64,000 bases of DNA from Deltaproteobacteria bacterium (GTDB lineage: Bacteria; Myxococcota_A; UBA9160; SZUA-336), in NCBI GenBank assembly GCA_029261925.1, contig JAJDAJ010000001.1, positions 1-64,000 of the forward strand, written 5' to 3'. A program made the translations under genes and the position numbers. Shown here in pieces: positions 10,793-19,949 of the stretch; the first letter of the stretch is position 1; each line of letters starts with the position of its first letter. Below the pieces are notes generated by a model. It was not told the DNA's origin, did no database searches, and saw only the letters and a list, made by a program, of their open reading frames with translations.

Positions 10793-12163
10793 ATGTCCGC
10801 GAAGATCTCGCGGTCGTCGGTCGCGCGGGCGCGAGCAGCGATGCTGCTGCTCGGCCTGCTCGTGACGGCGGCCTGCGCCAGCCCCGCGTCGGTTCGCTAC
10901 CGGACCCTGGCCGACGACTGGGAGCACTCCCGTCCCGCTGCAGCCGCGCCGGACGCGGGCGCGCGCCTCTTCGAGGGTGCGGCCGTGCTCCAGCGGCGCG
11001 AGCTCGTGCGCCACGTGCTCGAGCGCAATCCCGGCCTGCGCGCGGCGCGCCATGCCTGGCGCGCCGCCCTGGCGCGCTATCCCCAGGTGACGGCGCTCGA
11101 TGATCCGGTGCTCTCGGCGGCGGTCGCGCCGCGCTCGTTCGGCTCCAGCCGCGTCGACGACGCCGCGGCGTTCGATCTGAGCCAGAGGCTGCCGTTTCCT
11201 GGCAAGCTGCGGCTGCGCGGCGAGGCGGCGCTGGCGGAGGCGGAGGCGGCCGCGCACGACCACGCCGCGGTGCGGCTGCGGCTGGCGACGATGGCCTCGT
11301 TGCTGCTCGACGAGTACACCCTGACCGCGCGGGCCCTGGAGGTGAACGCCGAGCACGTGCGGCTGCTCGGCGAGTTCCAGCGCATCGCGACCACGCGCTA
11401 CGAGACCGGCGAGGCCTCGCAGCAGGATCCCATCCAGGCCGAGGTCGAGCTCACGCACGCCGAGCACCGCAAGGTGCTGCTGGGTACCCGGCTGCGCGTG
11501 ACCACCGAGCAGCTCAACGCGCTGCTGCACCGCCGGCCCGACGCGTCGCTGCCCCCGCCACCGGCCCGCCCCGTGGTGCCGGCCGGGCTGGGGACCTCCA
11601 CCGAGCAGCTGGTCGAGCAGGCGGTCGAGGGCCGACCCGAGCTCGCGGCGGCAGGAGCACGCGTGGCGGCGACGCGCGCTCGCGTTGCTCTCGCGCGGCG
11701 CGAGTACTTCCCCGACTTCACGCTGGTCGGGACCCAGAATCGTATCCACCAGGAGAGCGATCTGCAGCCGCAGCTGGGCGTGAAGCTGAACCTGCCGCTG
11801 CAGCTCGGCCGCCGCAGGGCGGCGCTGGACGAGGCGCGCGCGCGACACGAGGAGGCGCTCAGCCGGCAGCTCGCCGTCGAAAACGAGGTGCGCCTGGCGG
11901 TCCACAGCGGTGCCGACCGGCTCGCCGAGGCCGGCCACGTGGCGCGGCTCTTCCGCGACCGCCTGCTGCCGGCTGCGCGCGATCAGGTGGACGCGGCGCG
12001 CGCCGGCTTCGAGACGGGGCGCAACAGCTTCCTGGCCCTGATCGATGCCGAGCGCAACCTGCTCGAGGTCGAGCTCGGTCAGGAGGAGGCGCTCGCCGAC
12101 GTGGCGCGTCGCCGCGCCGAGCTCGATCGCGCCATGGGGCGGATCCCGGGCCTGACATGGTGA
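10793..12163 (+). CDS. cusC: TolC-family outer-membrane efflux lipoprotein (CusC/CzcC type)
   Basis: A 456-residue outer-membrane factor. The signal ends in a lipobox, LLVTAAC, so the mature N-terminal Cys is probably lipidated. The rest has the internally repeated, coiled-coil architecture of TolC proteins, including FDLSQRLPFPGKLRLRGE and a second, matching segment PQLGVKLNLPLQLGRRRAAL. It provides the outer-membrane channel for the RND pump encoded just downstream. Its stop lies inside the reading frame of the adaptor gene, so the two are cotranscribed. Metal specificity is inferred from neighbours. Confidence 0.85.
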   Translation: MSAKISRSSVARARAAMLLLGLLVTAACASPASVRYRTLADDWEHSRPAAAAPDAGARLFEGAAVLQRRELVRHVLERNPGLRAARHAWRAALARYPQVTALDDPVLSAAVAPRSFGSSRVDDAAAFDLSQRLPFPGKLRLRGEAALAEAEAAAHDHAAVRLRLATMASLLLDEYTLTARALEVNAEHVRLLGEFQRIATTRYETGEASQQDPIQAEVELTHAEHRKVLLGTRLRVTTEQLNALLHRRPDASLPPPPARPVVPAGLGTSTEQLVEQAVEGRPELAAAGARVAATRARVALARREYFPDFTLVGTQNRIHQESDLQPQLGVKLNLPLQLGRRRAALDEARARHEEALSRQLAVENEVRLAVHSGADRLAEAGHVARLFRDRLLPAARDQVDAARAGFETGRNSFLALIDAERNLLEVELGQEEALADVARRRAELDRAMGRIPGLTW

Positions 12164-12174
12164 AGGAGAGGCGC

Positions 12175-13662
12175 ATGAGAGTCCGGAATCTCGCTCAGCG
12201 CGTCCTGCCGATCGCGCTGCTGCTCGCCTGCGGCGGCTCGCGCTCGCAGCCGGTCACGGTGGAGGTCGGGGAGCTCGAGATCTCGGTGCGCGCCGAGCCT
12301 GCGGACCTGCGCGTGGGCGAGAACACGCTCTGGCTCGAGCTCCGCGACGCCGGGGGCGCGCCGATCACCGACGCCGAGCTCGGTGTCCGCGTCCACATGC
12401 ACGCCATGGGCGCGATGCCCGCGATGGGCGGGCCCGCCGCGATCAGCGAGCTGGGCGGGGGGCGCTACCGCGCAGACTTCGCTCTCGACATGGGCAGCAC
12501 CTGGCTGGTCGAGATCGAGGCCGCCCCGCGCGACGGCGAGGCCGCGCGCGCCGAGGGCTCGCTGACGGTCGGCACGCCGGGCCTTCGCCTCGAGGGGGTC
12601 GGTGGCGCCTCCCCGGCGCCGGCGGAGCAGGAGGCGACCCGGCGTGGCGACTCCGCTGGCGAGCGGCACCCGGCGGAGTTCCAGCTCCCGCTGGCCCGCC
12701 TGCAGCGTGTCGGCGTGCTCAGCGCGCCGGCGCAGCGCCGCGAGCTGGCGACGACCCTGCGCGCGGTGGGGCGTGTGGTGGTGGACGAGACCACGCTCGA
12801 GGACGTGGCGCTGCGCGTACGCGGCTGGGTCGGCGAGGTGCACGTCGACGCCGTGGGCGCGCCGGTGGAGCGGGGCGACGTGCTGTTCACGCTCTACAGC
12901 CCCGAGCTCTACGCCGCGCAGGAGGAGTACCTGCAGGCGCTGCGCAGCCGCGAGCGCGCGCGAGAGACCAGCGCACCGGATCGTGCGGACTACCTGGTGA
13001 GCGCCGCGCGCAGGCGCCTGCAGCTCTGGGGCGTCGCGGGGCCGGAGCTCGAGCGGATCGTGCGCCGCGGCGAACCGGTGGAGTACCTGCCGGTCCGCTC
13101 CAGCATCAGTGGCCACGTGCTCGAGAAGAACCTGGTCGCGGGCTCGGCCTTCGCGGCGGGCCAGCGTCTGTACCGGATCGCTCCGCTCGGTCGCGTCTGG
13201 ATCGAGGCCGAGGTGTACGAGCAGGAGCTGCCGCTGGTGCACGAGGGGCAGGCCGCGACGGTCACGCTGCCGTACGCCCCGGAGCGCAGCTTCGAGGCCC
13301 GCGTCGCCTACGTGTACCCGACGCTCGATCCGGCCACGCGCACGCTCCGCGTGCGCCTGGAGCTCCCGAACCCGGGTCTGCTGCTGCGGCCCGAGATGTA
13401 CGCGAGCGTGCGCCTGCGCGCGGAACGCGGTGAGCGCCTGGTGGTGCCGCAGTCGGCGGTGCTGCACACCGGCGAGCGGAGCTTCGTGTTCCGGGCGCTG
13501 GGCGACGGCCGCTTTCGCCCGCAGCAGGTCGAGGTGGGGCTGCGCTCGGGCGACGACGTGGAGATCCTCTCGGGACTCGAGGCCGGGGATCCCGTCGTCA
13601 CCTCGGGGACGTTCCTGATCGCCTCGGAGAGCCGCCTGCGGGCGGCGCTGGAGCAGTGGTGA
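12175..13662 (+). CDS. cusB: RND efflux periplasmic adaptor (CusB type) with an N-terminal FixH/YtkA-like domain
   Basis: A 495-residue membrane-fusion protein. The lipobox is LLLAC near residue 17. Residues about 25-120 look like a FixH/YtkA-type beta domain (VRVHMHAMGAMPAMGG; GGRYRADFALDMGSTW), rich in His and Met. The CusB core follows, with the lipoyl-like GWVGEVHVDAVGAPV, SSISGHVLEKNLVAG, and barrel segments ending GDPVVTSGTFLIASE. The ATG at 12175 is preferred over 12157 because AAGGAGAGG sits just before it. The stop overlaps the GTG of cusA. The His/Met-rich extension could pick up Cu(I) for the pump. Confidence 0.87.
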   Translation: MRVRNLAQRVLPIALLLACGGSRSQPVTVEVGELEISVRAEPADLRVGENTLWLELRDAGGAPITDAELGVRVHMHAMGAMPAMGGPAAISELGGGRYRADFALDMGSTWLVEIEAAPRDGEAARAEGSLTVGTPGLRLEGVGGASPAPAEQEATRRGDSAGERHPAEFQLPLARLQRVGVLSAPAQRRELATTLRAVGRVVVDETTLEDVALRVRGWVGEVHVDAVGAPVERGDVLFTLYSPELYAAQEEYLQALRSRERARETSAPDRADYLVSAARRRLQLWGVAGPELERIVRRGEPVEYLPVRSSISGHVLEKNLVAGSAFAAGQRLYRIAPLGRVWIEAEVYEQELPLVHEGQAATVTLPYAPERSFEARVAYVYPTLDPATRTLRVRLELPNPGLLLRPEMYASVRLRAERGERLVVPQSAVLHTGERSFVFRALGDGRFRPQQVEVGLRSGDDVEILSGLEAGDPVVTSGTFLIASESRLRAALEQW

Positions 13663-16600
13663 GCCCCGGGACCGCGGAAGACGCCGCGCCCGGCGGGCCG
13701 ATCGCGCACCTGATCGCGCTCTGCGCGCGCAATCGCCTGCTGACCATCCTGGCGGTGCTCGCGGCGTCCGGCTGGGGCGTGCTGGCGCTGCGCCAGACGC
13801 CGCTGGACGCGATCCCGGACCTGTCCGACGTGCAGGTGATCGTCTTCACCGAGTGGCCGGGGCAGAGCCCGGACCTGGTCGAGGACCAGATCACCTATCC
13901 GATCTCGGCGCGACTGCTCGCCGCACCCGGCGTGGTCTCGGTGCGCGGCCAGTCGTTCTTCGGACTGTCGTTCGTGTACGCGATCTTCGACGACGGCACC
14001 GACCTGTACTGGGCACGCAGCCGTGTGCTGGAGTATCTGAGCGGCGTCCAGGGGCAGCTGCCCCCCGACGTGACGCCGGTGCTCGGGCCGGACGCGACGG
14101 GCGTCGGCTGGGTCTTCGAGTACGCGCTGGTCGATCGGACGGGCAGGCTCGACCTCGCCGAGCTGCGCAGCCTGCAGGACTGGAACCTGCGCTACGCGCT
14201 GGAGAGCGTGCCGGGCGTGGCCGAGGTGGCGTCGGTCGGGGGCTTCGTGCGCCAGTACCAGGTGCAGGTCGATCCGAACCGGCTGCTCGGGCTGGGCATC
14301 TCGATCCAGGACGTGATCCGCGCCGTGCGCGAGTCGAACGAGGACACCGGGGGCCGGACCGTGGAGCTGGCCGGCCACGAGTACGCGGTGCGCGGGCGCG
14401 GCTACGTGCGTCGGCTCGAGGACCTGCGTCGCGTGCCGCTGCGCGTGAGCGACGCGGGCGCACCGGTGTACCTGGAGGACGTCGCGACGGTCCAGTTCGG
14501 TCCCGACATGCGCCGGGGGCTCGTGGAGCTCGACGGCGAGGGCGAGGTGGTCGGCGGGATCGTGGTGATGCGCTGGGGCAGCAACGCCCTGGGCGTGATC
14601 GAGGCGGTCAAGCAGCGCCTCGCGGAGCTCCGCGCCGGGCTGCCCGAGGGCGTCGAGATCGTGGTCACCTACGACCGCTCGGAGCTGATCGAGGCCTCGA
14701 TCGACACGCTGCGGCGCACCCTGATCGAGGAGATGCTGATCGTCTCCCTGGTGATCTTCGTGTTCCTGCTGCACGTGCGCAGCGCCCTGATCCCGATCCT
14801 GATGATCCCGATCGGCGTGGTCCTGGCCTTCGTGCCCATGGTCCAGCAGGGGCTCACGGCCAGCATCATGTCGCTCGGCGGCATCGCGATCGCGATCGGC
14901 GCCATGGTGGACGCCTCGATCATCCTGGTGGAGAACATCCACAAGCGACTCGAGGAGTGGGATCATCAGGGCGGCGAGGACGCGCGCAGCGCGGTGATCC
15001 TGCACGCCATGCAGGAGGTGGGGCCCTCGGTCTTCTTCGCGCTGCTCGTGATCACGGTGTCGTTCCTGCCGATCTTCGCGCTCGAGGCGACCGAGGGCCG
15101 CCTGTTCAAGCCGCTCGCATTCACGAAGACCTACGCCATGGGCTTCGCGGCGCTGCTCTCGGTGACGCTGACGCCCGCGCTGGCGGCCCTGCTGATCCGC
15201 GGCCGCATTCGCCCGGAGCACGAGCATCCGCTGAGCCGCTGGCTGGTGCGCCTGTACGCGCCGGTTGTGCGCGGGGTCGTGCGCCACCGCGGGTGGGTCG
15301 TGCTCGGCTCGCTCCTGCTGATGGCCACCACGGTCCCCGTCGTTCTCCAGCTCGGTAGCGAGTTCATGCCGCCGCTGAACGAGGGCTCGATCCTGTACAT
15401 GCCGACGGCGCCGCCCGGAATGTCGATCACCGAGGCCGGTGCGGTGCTGCAGCGCATGGACCGCGAGCTGATGGAGATCCCGGAGGTGGCCCGGGTCTTC
15501 GGCAAGGTCGGGCGGGCGAGGACCCCGACCGACCCGGCGCCGCTGTCGATGGTCGAGACGGTCATCCTGCTGCGACCCCGCGAGGCCTGGCGCCCGGGCA
15601 TGACCTGGGAGCGGCTGATCCAGGAGATGGACGGCAAGCTCCGCTACCCCGGCATGCCCAACTCCTTCTACATGCCGATCCAGGCGCGCACCGACATGCT
15701 CGCGACCGGACTGCGTACCGAGCTGGGGGTCAAGGTCTTCGGGGAGGACGCCGCGAGCATCGAGCGCACCGCCACCGCGATCGAGCGTGCCCTGGCCGAC
15801 GTTCCCGGGACCCGCAGCGCCGTTGCCGAGCGCCTCACCGGCGGCTTCTACCTGGACGTGCGCACGCGTCGCGAGGATGCGGCACGGCACGGGCTGCGCG
15901 TTCGCGACGTGCACGAGATCGTCGAGACCGCCGTGGGCGGGCGCAACGTGTCGCAGGTCGTGGACGGGCGGGAGCGCTACCCGATCAACGTGCGCTACGC
16001 GCGCGACTACCGTGAGGACCTCGACCTGCTGGGCCGGGTGCTCGTCGCCACGCCGCGCGGTGCCCAGGTGCCACTGTCGCAGGTCGCGGACCTCGAGCTG
16101 ACCATGGGTCCGCCCTTCGTTCGCAGCGAGTCCGGCCGGCTCGTGGGCTTCGTCTTCGTGGACGTGGACGGCCGCCCGATCGTGGACTACGTGCGCGATG
16201 CGCAGCGCGCGGTCGCCGAGCGCGTCTCGCTGCCGGACGGAGCCCGGCTGGAGTGGGCCGGGCAGTTCCAGTACTTCGAGCGCGCCAGGCAGCGTCTGCT
16301 GCTGGTGGTGCCGCTGACGGTCCTGCTCGTGGCCCTGCTGCTCTACCTGAACACGCGCTCCGTGGTCGAGACCGGCATGGTGCTGCTGGCGGTGCCGTTC
16401 TCGCTGATCGGCGCCTTCTGGCTGCTCTGGCTGCTCGACTACAACCTGAGCGTCGGCGTCGCGGTCGGCATCATCGCGCTCGCAGGGCTCGATGCACAGA
16501 CAGGCGTGGTGATGCTGCTCTACCTGACGCTGGCGCACCGGCGGCACGCCGCCGCAGGGCGGCTGCGCCACATGGCAGACCTCGAGGACGCGATCGTCGA

Positions 16601-16841
16601 GGGTGCCGCGCGCCGCATCCGTCCCAAGCTGATGACGGTGGTCGCCATGACGGCGGGTCTGCTGCCGTTGCTCTGGAGCAGCGGCGCGGGCGCCGACGTG
16701 ATGAAGCGGATCGCCGCACCGATGATCGGCGGGCTCGGCACGTCGTTCGCGCTCGAGCTGCTGGTCTACCCCGCGCTGTTCGCGTTCTGGAAGCGACGTT
16801 CGCTCCCCGACGCGCCGGCGCCCCCATCAGGAGAAGAATGA
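13656..16841 (+). CDS. cusA: Heavy-metal RND efflux pump, CusA/CzcA family
   Basis: A 1061-residue proton-driven inner-membrane pump. It has N-terminal [18 protein letters not shown], a transmembrane segment [17 protein letters not shown] with the proton-relay acid, and [20 protein letters not shown], which resembles the CusA Cu(I)/Ag(I) signature region more than the Co/Zn/Cd CzcA form. The final helices include [17 protein letters not shown]. It is translationally coupled to cusB (GTG start overlapping the stop) and to the CusF-like gene. With TolC and the adaptor it should span the envelope to expel periplasmic copper. Length is normal. Confidence 0.92.
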   Translation: MVSPGTAEDAAPGGPIAHLIALCARNRLLTILAVLAASGWGVLALRQTPLDAIPDLSDVQVIVFTEWPGQSPDLVEDQITYPISARLLAAPGVVSVRGQSFFGLSFVYAIFDDGTDLYWARSRVLEYLSGVQGQLPPDVTPVLGPDATGVGWVFEYALVDRTGRLDLAELRSLQDWNLRYALESVPGVAEVASVGGFVRQYQVQVDPNRLLGLGISIQDVIRAVRESNEDTGGRTVELAGHEYAVRGRGYVRRLEDLRRVPLRVSDAGAPVYLEDVATVQFGPDMRRGLVELDGEGEVVGGIVVMRWGSNALGVIEAVKQRLAELRAGLPEGVEIVVTYDRSELIEASIDTLRRTLIEEMLIVSLVIFVFLLHVRSALIPILMIPIGVVLAFVPMVQQGLTASIMSLGGIAIAIGAMVDASIILVENIHKRLEEWDHQGGEDARSAVILHAMQEVGPSVFFALLVITVSFLPIFALEATEGRLFKPLAFTKTYAMGFAALLSVTLTPALAALLIRGRIRPEHEHPLSRWLVRLYAPVVRGVVRHRGWVVLGSLLLMATTVPVVLQLGSEFMPPLNEGSILYMPTAPPGMSITEAGAVLQRMDRELMEIPEVARVFGKVGRARTPTDPAPLSMVETVILLRPREAWRPGMTWERLIQEMDGKLRYPGMPNSFYMPIQARTDMLATGLRTELGVKVFGEDAASIERTATAIERALADVPGTRSAVAERLTGGFYLDVRTRREDAARHGLRVRDVHEIVETAVGGRNVSQVVDGRERYPINVRYARDYREDLDLLGRVLVATPRGAQVPLSQVADLELTMGPPFVRSESGRLVGFVFVDVDGRPIVDYVRDAQRAVAERVSLPDGARLEWAGQFQYFERARQRLLLVVPLTVLLVALLLYLNTRSVVETGMVLLAVPFSLIGAFWLLWLLDYNLSVGVAVGIIALAGLDAQTGVVMLLYLTLAHRRHAAAGRLRHMADLEDAIVEGAARRIRPKLMTVVAMTAGLLPLLWSSGAGADVMKRIAAPMIGGLGTSFALELLVYPALFAFWKRRSLPDAPAPPSGEE

Positions 16842-17155
16842 TGAGATGCTTCCTCGAGATCGCCCGGCTGATTCCCCTGGGCCTGCTGCTCGGCAGCGCC
16901 GCGTGCGGGGGCGAGGCTCCCGACGGGCATCCGGGCCAGGGCGTGGTGCGGAGCGTCGACGTCTCCGCACGTCAGGTCACGATCAAGCACCAGGACATCC
17001 CCGGCTTCATGAAGGCCATGACCATGACCTTCGAGCTGGCGCCGGGACTGGCACTGGACGGCATCGAGCCCGGCACGACGGTGGATTTCCGCGTGAAGCT
17101 GGAGTCCGGCACCTACACCGTCACGCAGATCCGGCGCGCGGAAAGCGGCTCATGA
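16838..17155 (+). CDS. CusF-like periplasmic copper-binding protein
   Basis: A 105-residue lipoprotein (lipobox LGSAAC). It contains a small beta-barrel copper-binding domain: [16 protein letters not shown], then [14 protein letters not shown]. This matches the CusF pattern of a His and two Met ligands, but the Trp that caps Cu(I) in E. coli CusF is replaced by Phe/Met in [10 protein letters not shown], a form seen in SCO1-associated relatives. ATGs at 16838 and 16841 both overlap the cusA stop; AGGAG lies upstream. It would shuttle Cu(I) to the CusA-type pump. Confidence 0.8.
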   Translation: MMRCFLEIARLIPLGLLLGSAACGGEAPDGHPGQGVVRSVDVSARQVTIKHQDIPGFMKAMTMTFELAPGLALDGIEPGTTVDFRVKLESGTYTVTQIRRAESGS

Positions 17156-17643
17156 GCCGCCGCGCCACCCTGGTGATCGTGGTGCTCGGACTCGGCGCGC
17201 TGATCCAGCTGGTTCCGTACGGGCACGCGCGCACGAACCCGCCGGTCACGGCCGAGCCGGACTGGGACTCCGCGCGCACGCGCGAGCTGTTCCAGCGCGC
17301 CTGCAAGGACTGCCACAGCCACGAGACGGACTGGCCCTGGTACACGGGAATCGCGCCGCTGTCGTGGCTGGCGCGGTGGGACGTCGAGGAGGCGCGCGAG
17401 CACTTCAACGTGTCGGAGCCCGGCGGCACCCGCGACCACGGCGACGAGGCTGCGGAGATGCTGCGGGAGGGCGAGATGCCGCTGTGGTACTACCTGCCGC
17501 TGCACGCCGGGGCGCGCCTGAGCGCGGACGAGAAGGCGGAGCTGATCGAGGGCCTCGAGCTCACCTTCGGCGAGCCCGGGCGCGCGGGGCCGGACGCGGG
17601 ACGAGCCGACCCGTCGCACGCGGGCCACGATCACGCGCACTGA
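17152..17643 (+). CDS. Haem-binding-domain exported protein with one CxxCH motif
   Basis: A 163-residue protein with a single N-terminal membrane/signal segment ([17 protein letters not shown]) and the motif [14 protein letters not shown] near residues 50-63. That is the hallmark of the small haem-binding (Haem_bd) domain, where CxxCH attaches haem c covalently. Its C-terminus is His-rich (HAGHDHAH), which could bind metal. ATG overlaps the cusF stop as ATGA. A haem protein in a copper operon may relate to periplasmic Cu(I) redox; this is inference. Confidence 0.8.
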   Translation: MSRRATLVIVVLGLGALIQLVPYGHARTNPPVTAEPDWDSARTRELFQRACKDCHSHETDWPWYTGIAPLSWLARWDVEEAREHFNVSEPGGTRDHGDEAAEMLREGEMPLWYYLPLHAGARLSADEKAELIEGLELTFGEPGRAGPDAGRADPSHAGHDHAH

Positions 17644-17674
17644 GGTCCTCCGGGCAGCGGGCTAGAATCGCCCG

Positions 17675-18370
17675 ATGCGCCACTCCCGCGTCATGCTCGC
17701 CGAGGCCCTGGGCACCTTCGCACTGGTCTTTGCCGGGACCGGCGCGATCGTCATCGACGGGATCGCCGGCGGGGTGATCGGACACCTCGGCGTGGCGCTG
17801 AGCTTCGGGCTGGTCGTGATGGTGATGATCCAGGCCGTGGGCGACGTCTCGGGCGCGCACCTGAACCCGGCCGTGACCGTGGGCTTCTGGCTCTCGGGAC
17901 GCCTCGAGCGGCAGCGCGTCCTGCCCTACGCGATCGCGCAGCTCGCGGGGGCGGTCGTCGCCAGCGCCGTGCTGCGCGCGATGTTCCCCGAGCACGGCGG
18001 TCTGGGCGCCACGCTGCCGCGGGAGGGCTTCGTGGTCGCGTCCGTCGCGCTGGAGGTCCTGCTCACGGGGGCGCTGATGTTCGTGATCCTCAGCGTGTCC
18101 ACGGGCGCCCAGGAGAAGGGGATCACCGCCGGAATCGCCATCGGTGCGACGGTGGGGCTGGCGGCGCTGTTCGCCGGGCCGATCAGCGGGGCCTCGATGA
18201 ACCCGGCGCGCTCGCTGGGCCCGGCCCTGCTCTCCGGGCAGCCGGAGTGGCTCTGGATCTACCTGACCGCGCCGTTCCTGGGCGCCTGGCTCGCCGTCGG
18301 GGCGTGCCGGGTCGTGCGCTGCGAGCCGGCCTGCTGCCCCGGCGTCACGCGGGCGGCGGGCAGCAGTTGA
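17675..18370 (+). CDS. Aquaporin / MIP-family channel
   Basis: A 231-residue inner-membrane channel with the two half-repeats of the family. The first loop reads HLNPAVTV near residue 65 and the second SMNPARSLGPAL near 175. Six hydrophobic segments are visible. The C-terminal tail has clustered Cys (CEPACCPG), not usual for AqpZ. Aquaporins in metal-resistance loci (AqpS) often conduct arsenite, but no other ars gene is here, so solute identity is open. Its last 26 nt overlap the 3' end of the convergent LOG gene. Confidence 0.88.
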   Translation: MRHSRVMLAEALGTFALVFAGTGAIVIDGIAGGVIGHLGVALSFGLVVMVMIQAVGDVSGAHLNPAVTVGFWLSGRLERQRVLPYAIAQLAGAVVASAVLRAMFPEHGGLGATLPREGFVVASVALEVLLTGALMFVILSVSTGAQEKGITAGIAIGATVGLAALFAGPISGASMNPARSLGPALLSGQPEWLWIYLTAPFLGAWLAVGACRVVRCEPACCPGVTRAAGSS

Positions 18371-19577
18371 TCGCGTCGATCAGCTGACGCACGCGCCCGT
18401 AGTCGTGGCGCGTGTGCGTGAATGCGAGCCGCGGCAGGTCGAGGTGGTCCTTCTCGACCTCGTACGGACCGCGCAGGGTCATGGTCCCCGTGGCGATCAA
18501 ATCCGCGAACTCCTCCGAGAGTCGCTTCACGTCCGCGTCGGTCAGCGGGCTCCGGAGCCGCATGATCAGATCGTCCCCGACGTAGCGCGACGAGTGGTAC
18601 ACGCGGTAGAAGGTCTGCACGTGCTCCACCGCGTCCGCCGCGTCGCGGGCGGTGTAGAACAGGTGCAGGTCGTCGGGGCTGATCAGCCCGCTGGCCAGCA
18701 GCCGGTCCTCGACGAAGGCCCGCCAGTGGTGCCAGTAGTCGCCGCCGGCGCCCTCGAGCAGCACGATCGGGATGATCGAAGCCTTGCCCGTCTGCACCAG
18801 GGTCAGCGTCTCGTAGGCCTCGTCCATGGTGCCGAAGCCGCCCGGGAAGAGCGCCACCGCGTCGCACTGGCTCAGGAAGATCAGCTTGCGCGTGAAGAAG
18901 TACCGGAAGTTGATCAGCTTGGCGTCGCCCGCGATCACCTCGTTGGTGGCCTCGGTGAACGGCAGCCGGATCGCCGCGCCGAAGATCGCCTCGCGGCCGG
19001 GCCCGACGTGGCCGGCCTCCATGATGCCGTGTCCTGCGCCCGTGGTGACCATCCAGCCGGCCTCGGCCATGCCGCGGCTGAGATCCACCGCCGCGGCGTA
19101 GTCCGGATGATCGTCGGGCGTCCGCGCGGAGCCGAAGATCGTCAGCCGCGGGGCGTCGTACTGGCCGAACACGCGGTAGGCGTGGCGCAGCTCCTTGACC
19201 GCCGCGGTCATGAGCTTGAGCTCGCCGGTGCTGCGGCCGTCCGGGATCAGCTTGAGAGCCGTCGTCATCAGCTCGCGCACGAGCCGGCTCTCGTAGGTCG
19301 CGGGATCGCCGCCGACCAGTGCGATCAGCTCGTCGATGCGCTGCGCGATGTCGCCGGCCTCGGGCCGCTTCTGGGACGGTCCCTCGGGTGGCGCGCCGCT
19401 CTCGTCGATCGCCGCGCTCTCGGGCGGATCCAGCTCCTGCCGCGGCGACTCGCGGCCCGCTGCGGACCGATCGCTCACGGCCCGACGCATCCTGCGTTTC
19501 GCCATCTCGAGGTGCACGCTACCGAGGCGTGCGCGCGGACGCCAGCCCTCTGCATCCGTACCCATTGCGTTGCTCAC
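18345..19577 (-). CDS. LOG-family (TIGR00730-like) nucleotide 5'-monophosphate glycosidase-like protein
   Basis: A 410-residue protein with the LOG signature PGGFGTMDEAYETLTL near residue 241, preceded by GAGHGIMEAGHVGPG and a Rossmann-like core from about residue 125. Members cleave cytokinin or purine nucleotide 5'-monophosphates into base and ribose phosphate. The first about 100 residues are basic, low-complexity and of unknown role. GTG at 19577 is chosen because CGGAGGATCT precedes it; internal ATGs lack a ribosome site. It resembles the larger PpnN-type members more than the short LOG proteins. Confidence 0.8.
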   Translation of the reverse strand: MSNAMGTDAEGWRPRARLGSVHLEMAKRRMRRAVSDRSAAGRESPRQELDPPESAAIDESGAPPEGPSQKRPEAGDIAQRIDELIALVGGDPATYESRLVRELMTTALKLIPDGRSTGELKLMTAAVKELRHAYRVFGQYDAPRLTIFGSARTPDDHPDYAAAVDLSRGMAEAGWMVTTGAGHGIMEAGHVGPGREAIFGAAIRLPFTEATNEVIAGDAKLINFRYFFTRKLIFLSQCDAVALFPGGFGTMDEAYETLTLVQTGKASIIPIVLLEGAGGDYWHHWRAFVEDRLLASGLISPDDLHLFYTARDAADAVEHVQTFYRVYHSSRYVGDDLIMRLRSPLTDADVKRLSEEFADLIATGTMTLRGPYEVEKDHLDLPRLAFTHTRHDYGRVRQLIDAINCCPPPA

Positions 19578-19949
19578 AGATCCTCCGTCCGGTCCGGAAC
19601 GCGGCAGTTCGCGCCGCGCAGGTCCTAGATGGTCCGCAGCGGTATCCGTGGGCGAGGACCTTCTGACCTGCAAGATCGATCAGAATGGCCCCGCGCTGTA
19701 GCTGCTTCCCGGATCCGTCGGTCCCGTCGCCGGGCTTCGGTGTGCGGCGCACGAGTCCGTGCACGCGCAGCGCGGTCTCTCGTGGGTCGAAGGGGCAGGG
19801 CGGGACGTCGTACCGCCGGCCGCGAAGGCGTGCACGCGGTCCATCTCCGACACCGGGCTCATCCGCACCCGGGGCCGTGCGGCCCCGGGGCTCGCCGATC
19901 TCCCGGGGCGGTGGCGCGTTCTCTGGCCCCGGCCGACCCGGGGCCTGGC
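19578..19949. other. 372-nt gap; no supported gene, one strong hairpin
   Basis: This stretch lies between the LOG gene start and the end of the penicillin-binding protein gene, both on the minus strand. No reading frame here has a recognisable product or ribosome site. CCCGGGGCCG at 19868-19877 and CGGCCCCGGG at 19880-19889 form a perfect 10-bp hairpin about 60 nt past the penicillin-binding protein stop. It lacks a T-run, so it is at best a candidate Rho-assisted terminator. The promoter of the LOG gene should also lie here. Confidence 0.4.

Noticed and set aside
13308-16571. Long open minus-strand frame (1087 codons) opposite cusA
   Set aside because: Antisense shadow of cusA; its His/Asp/Arg-rich translation reflects codon bias only.
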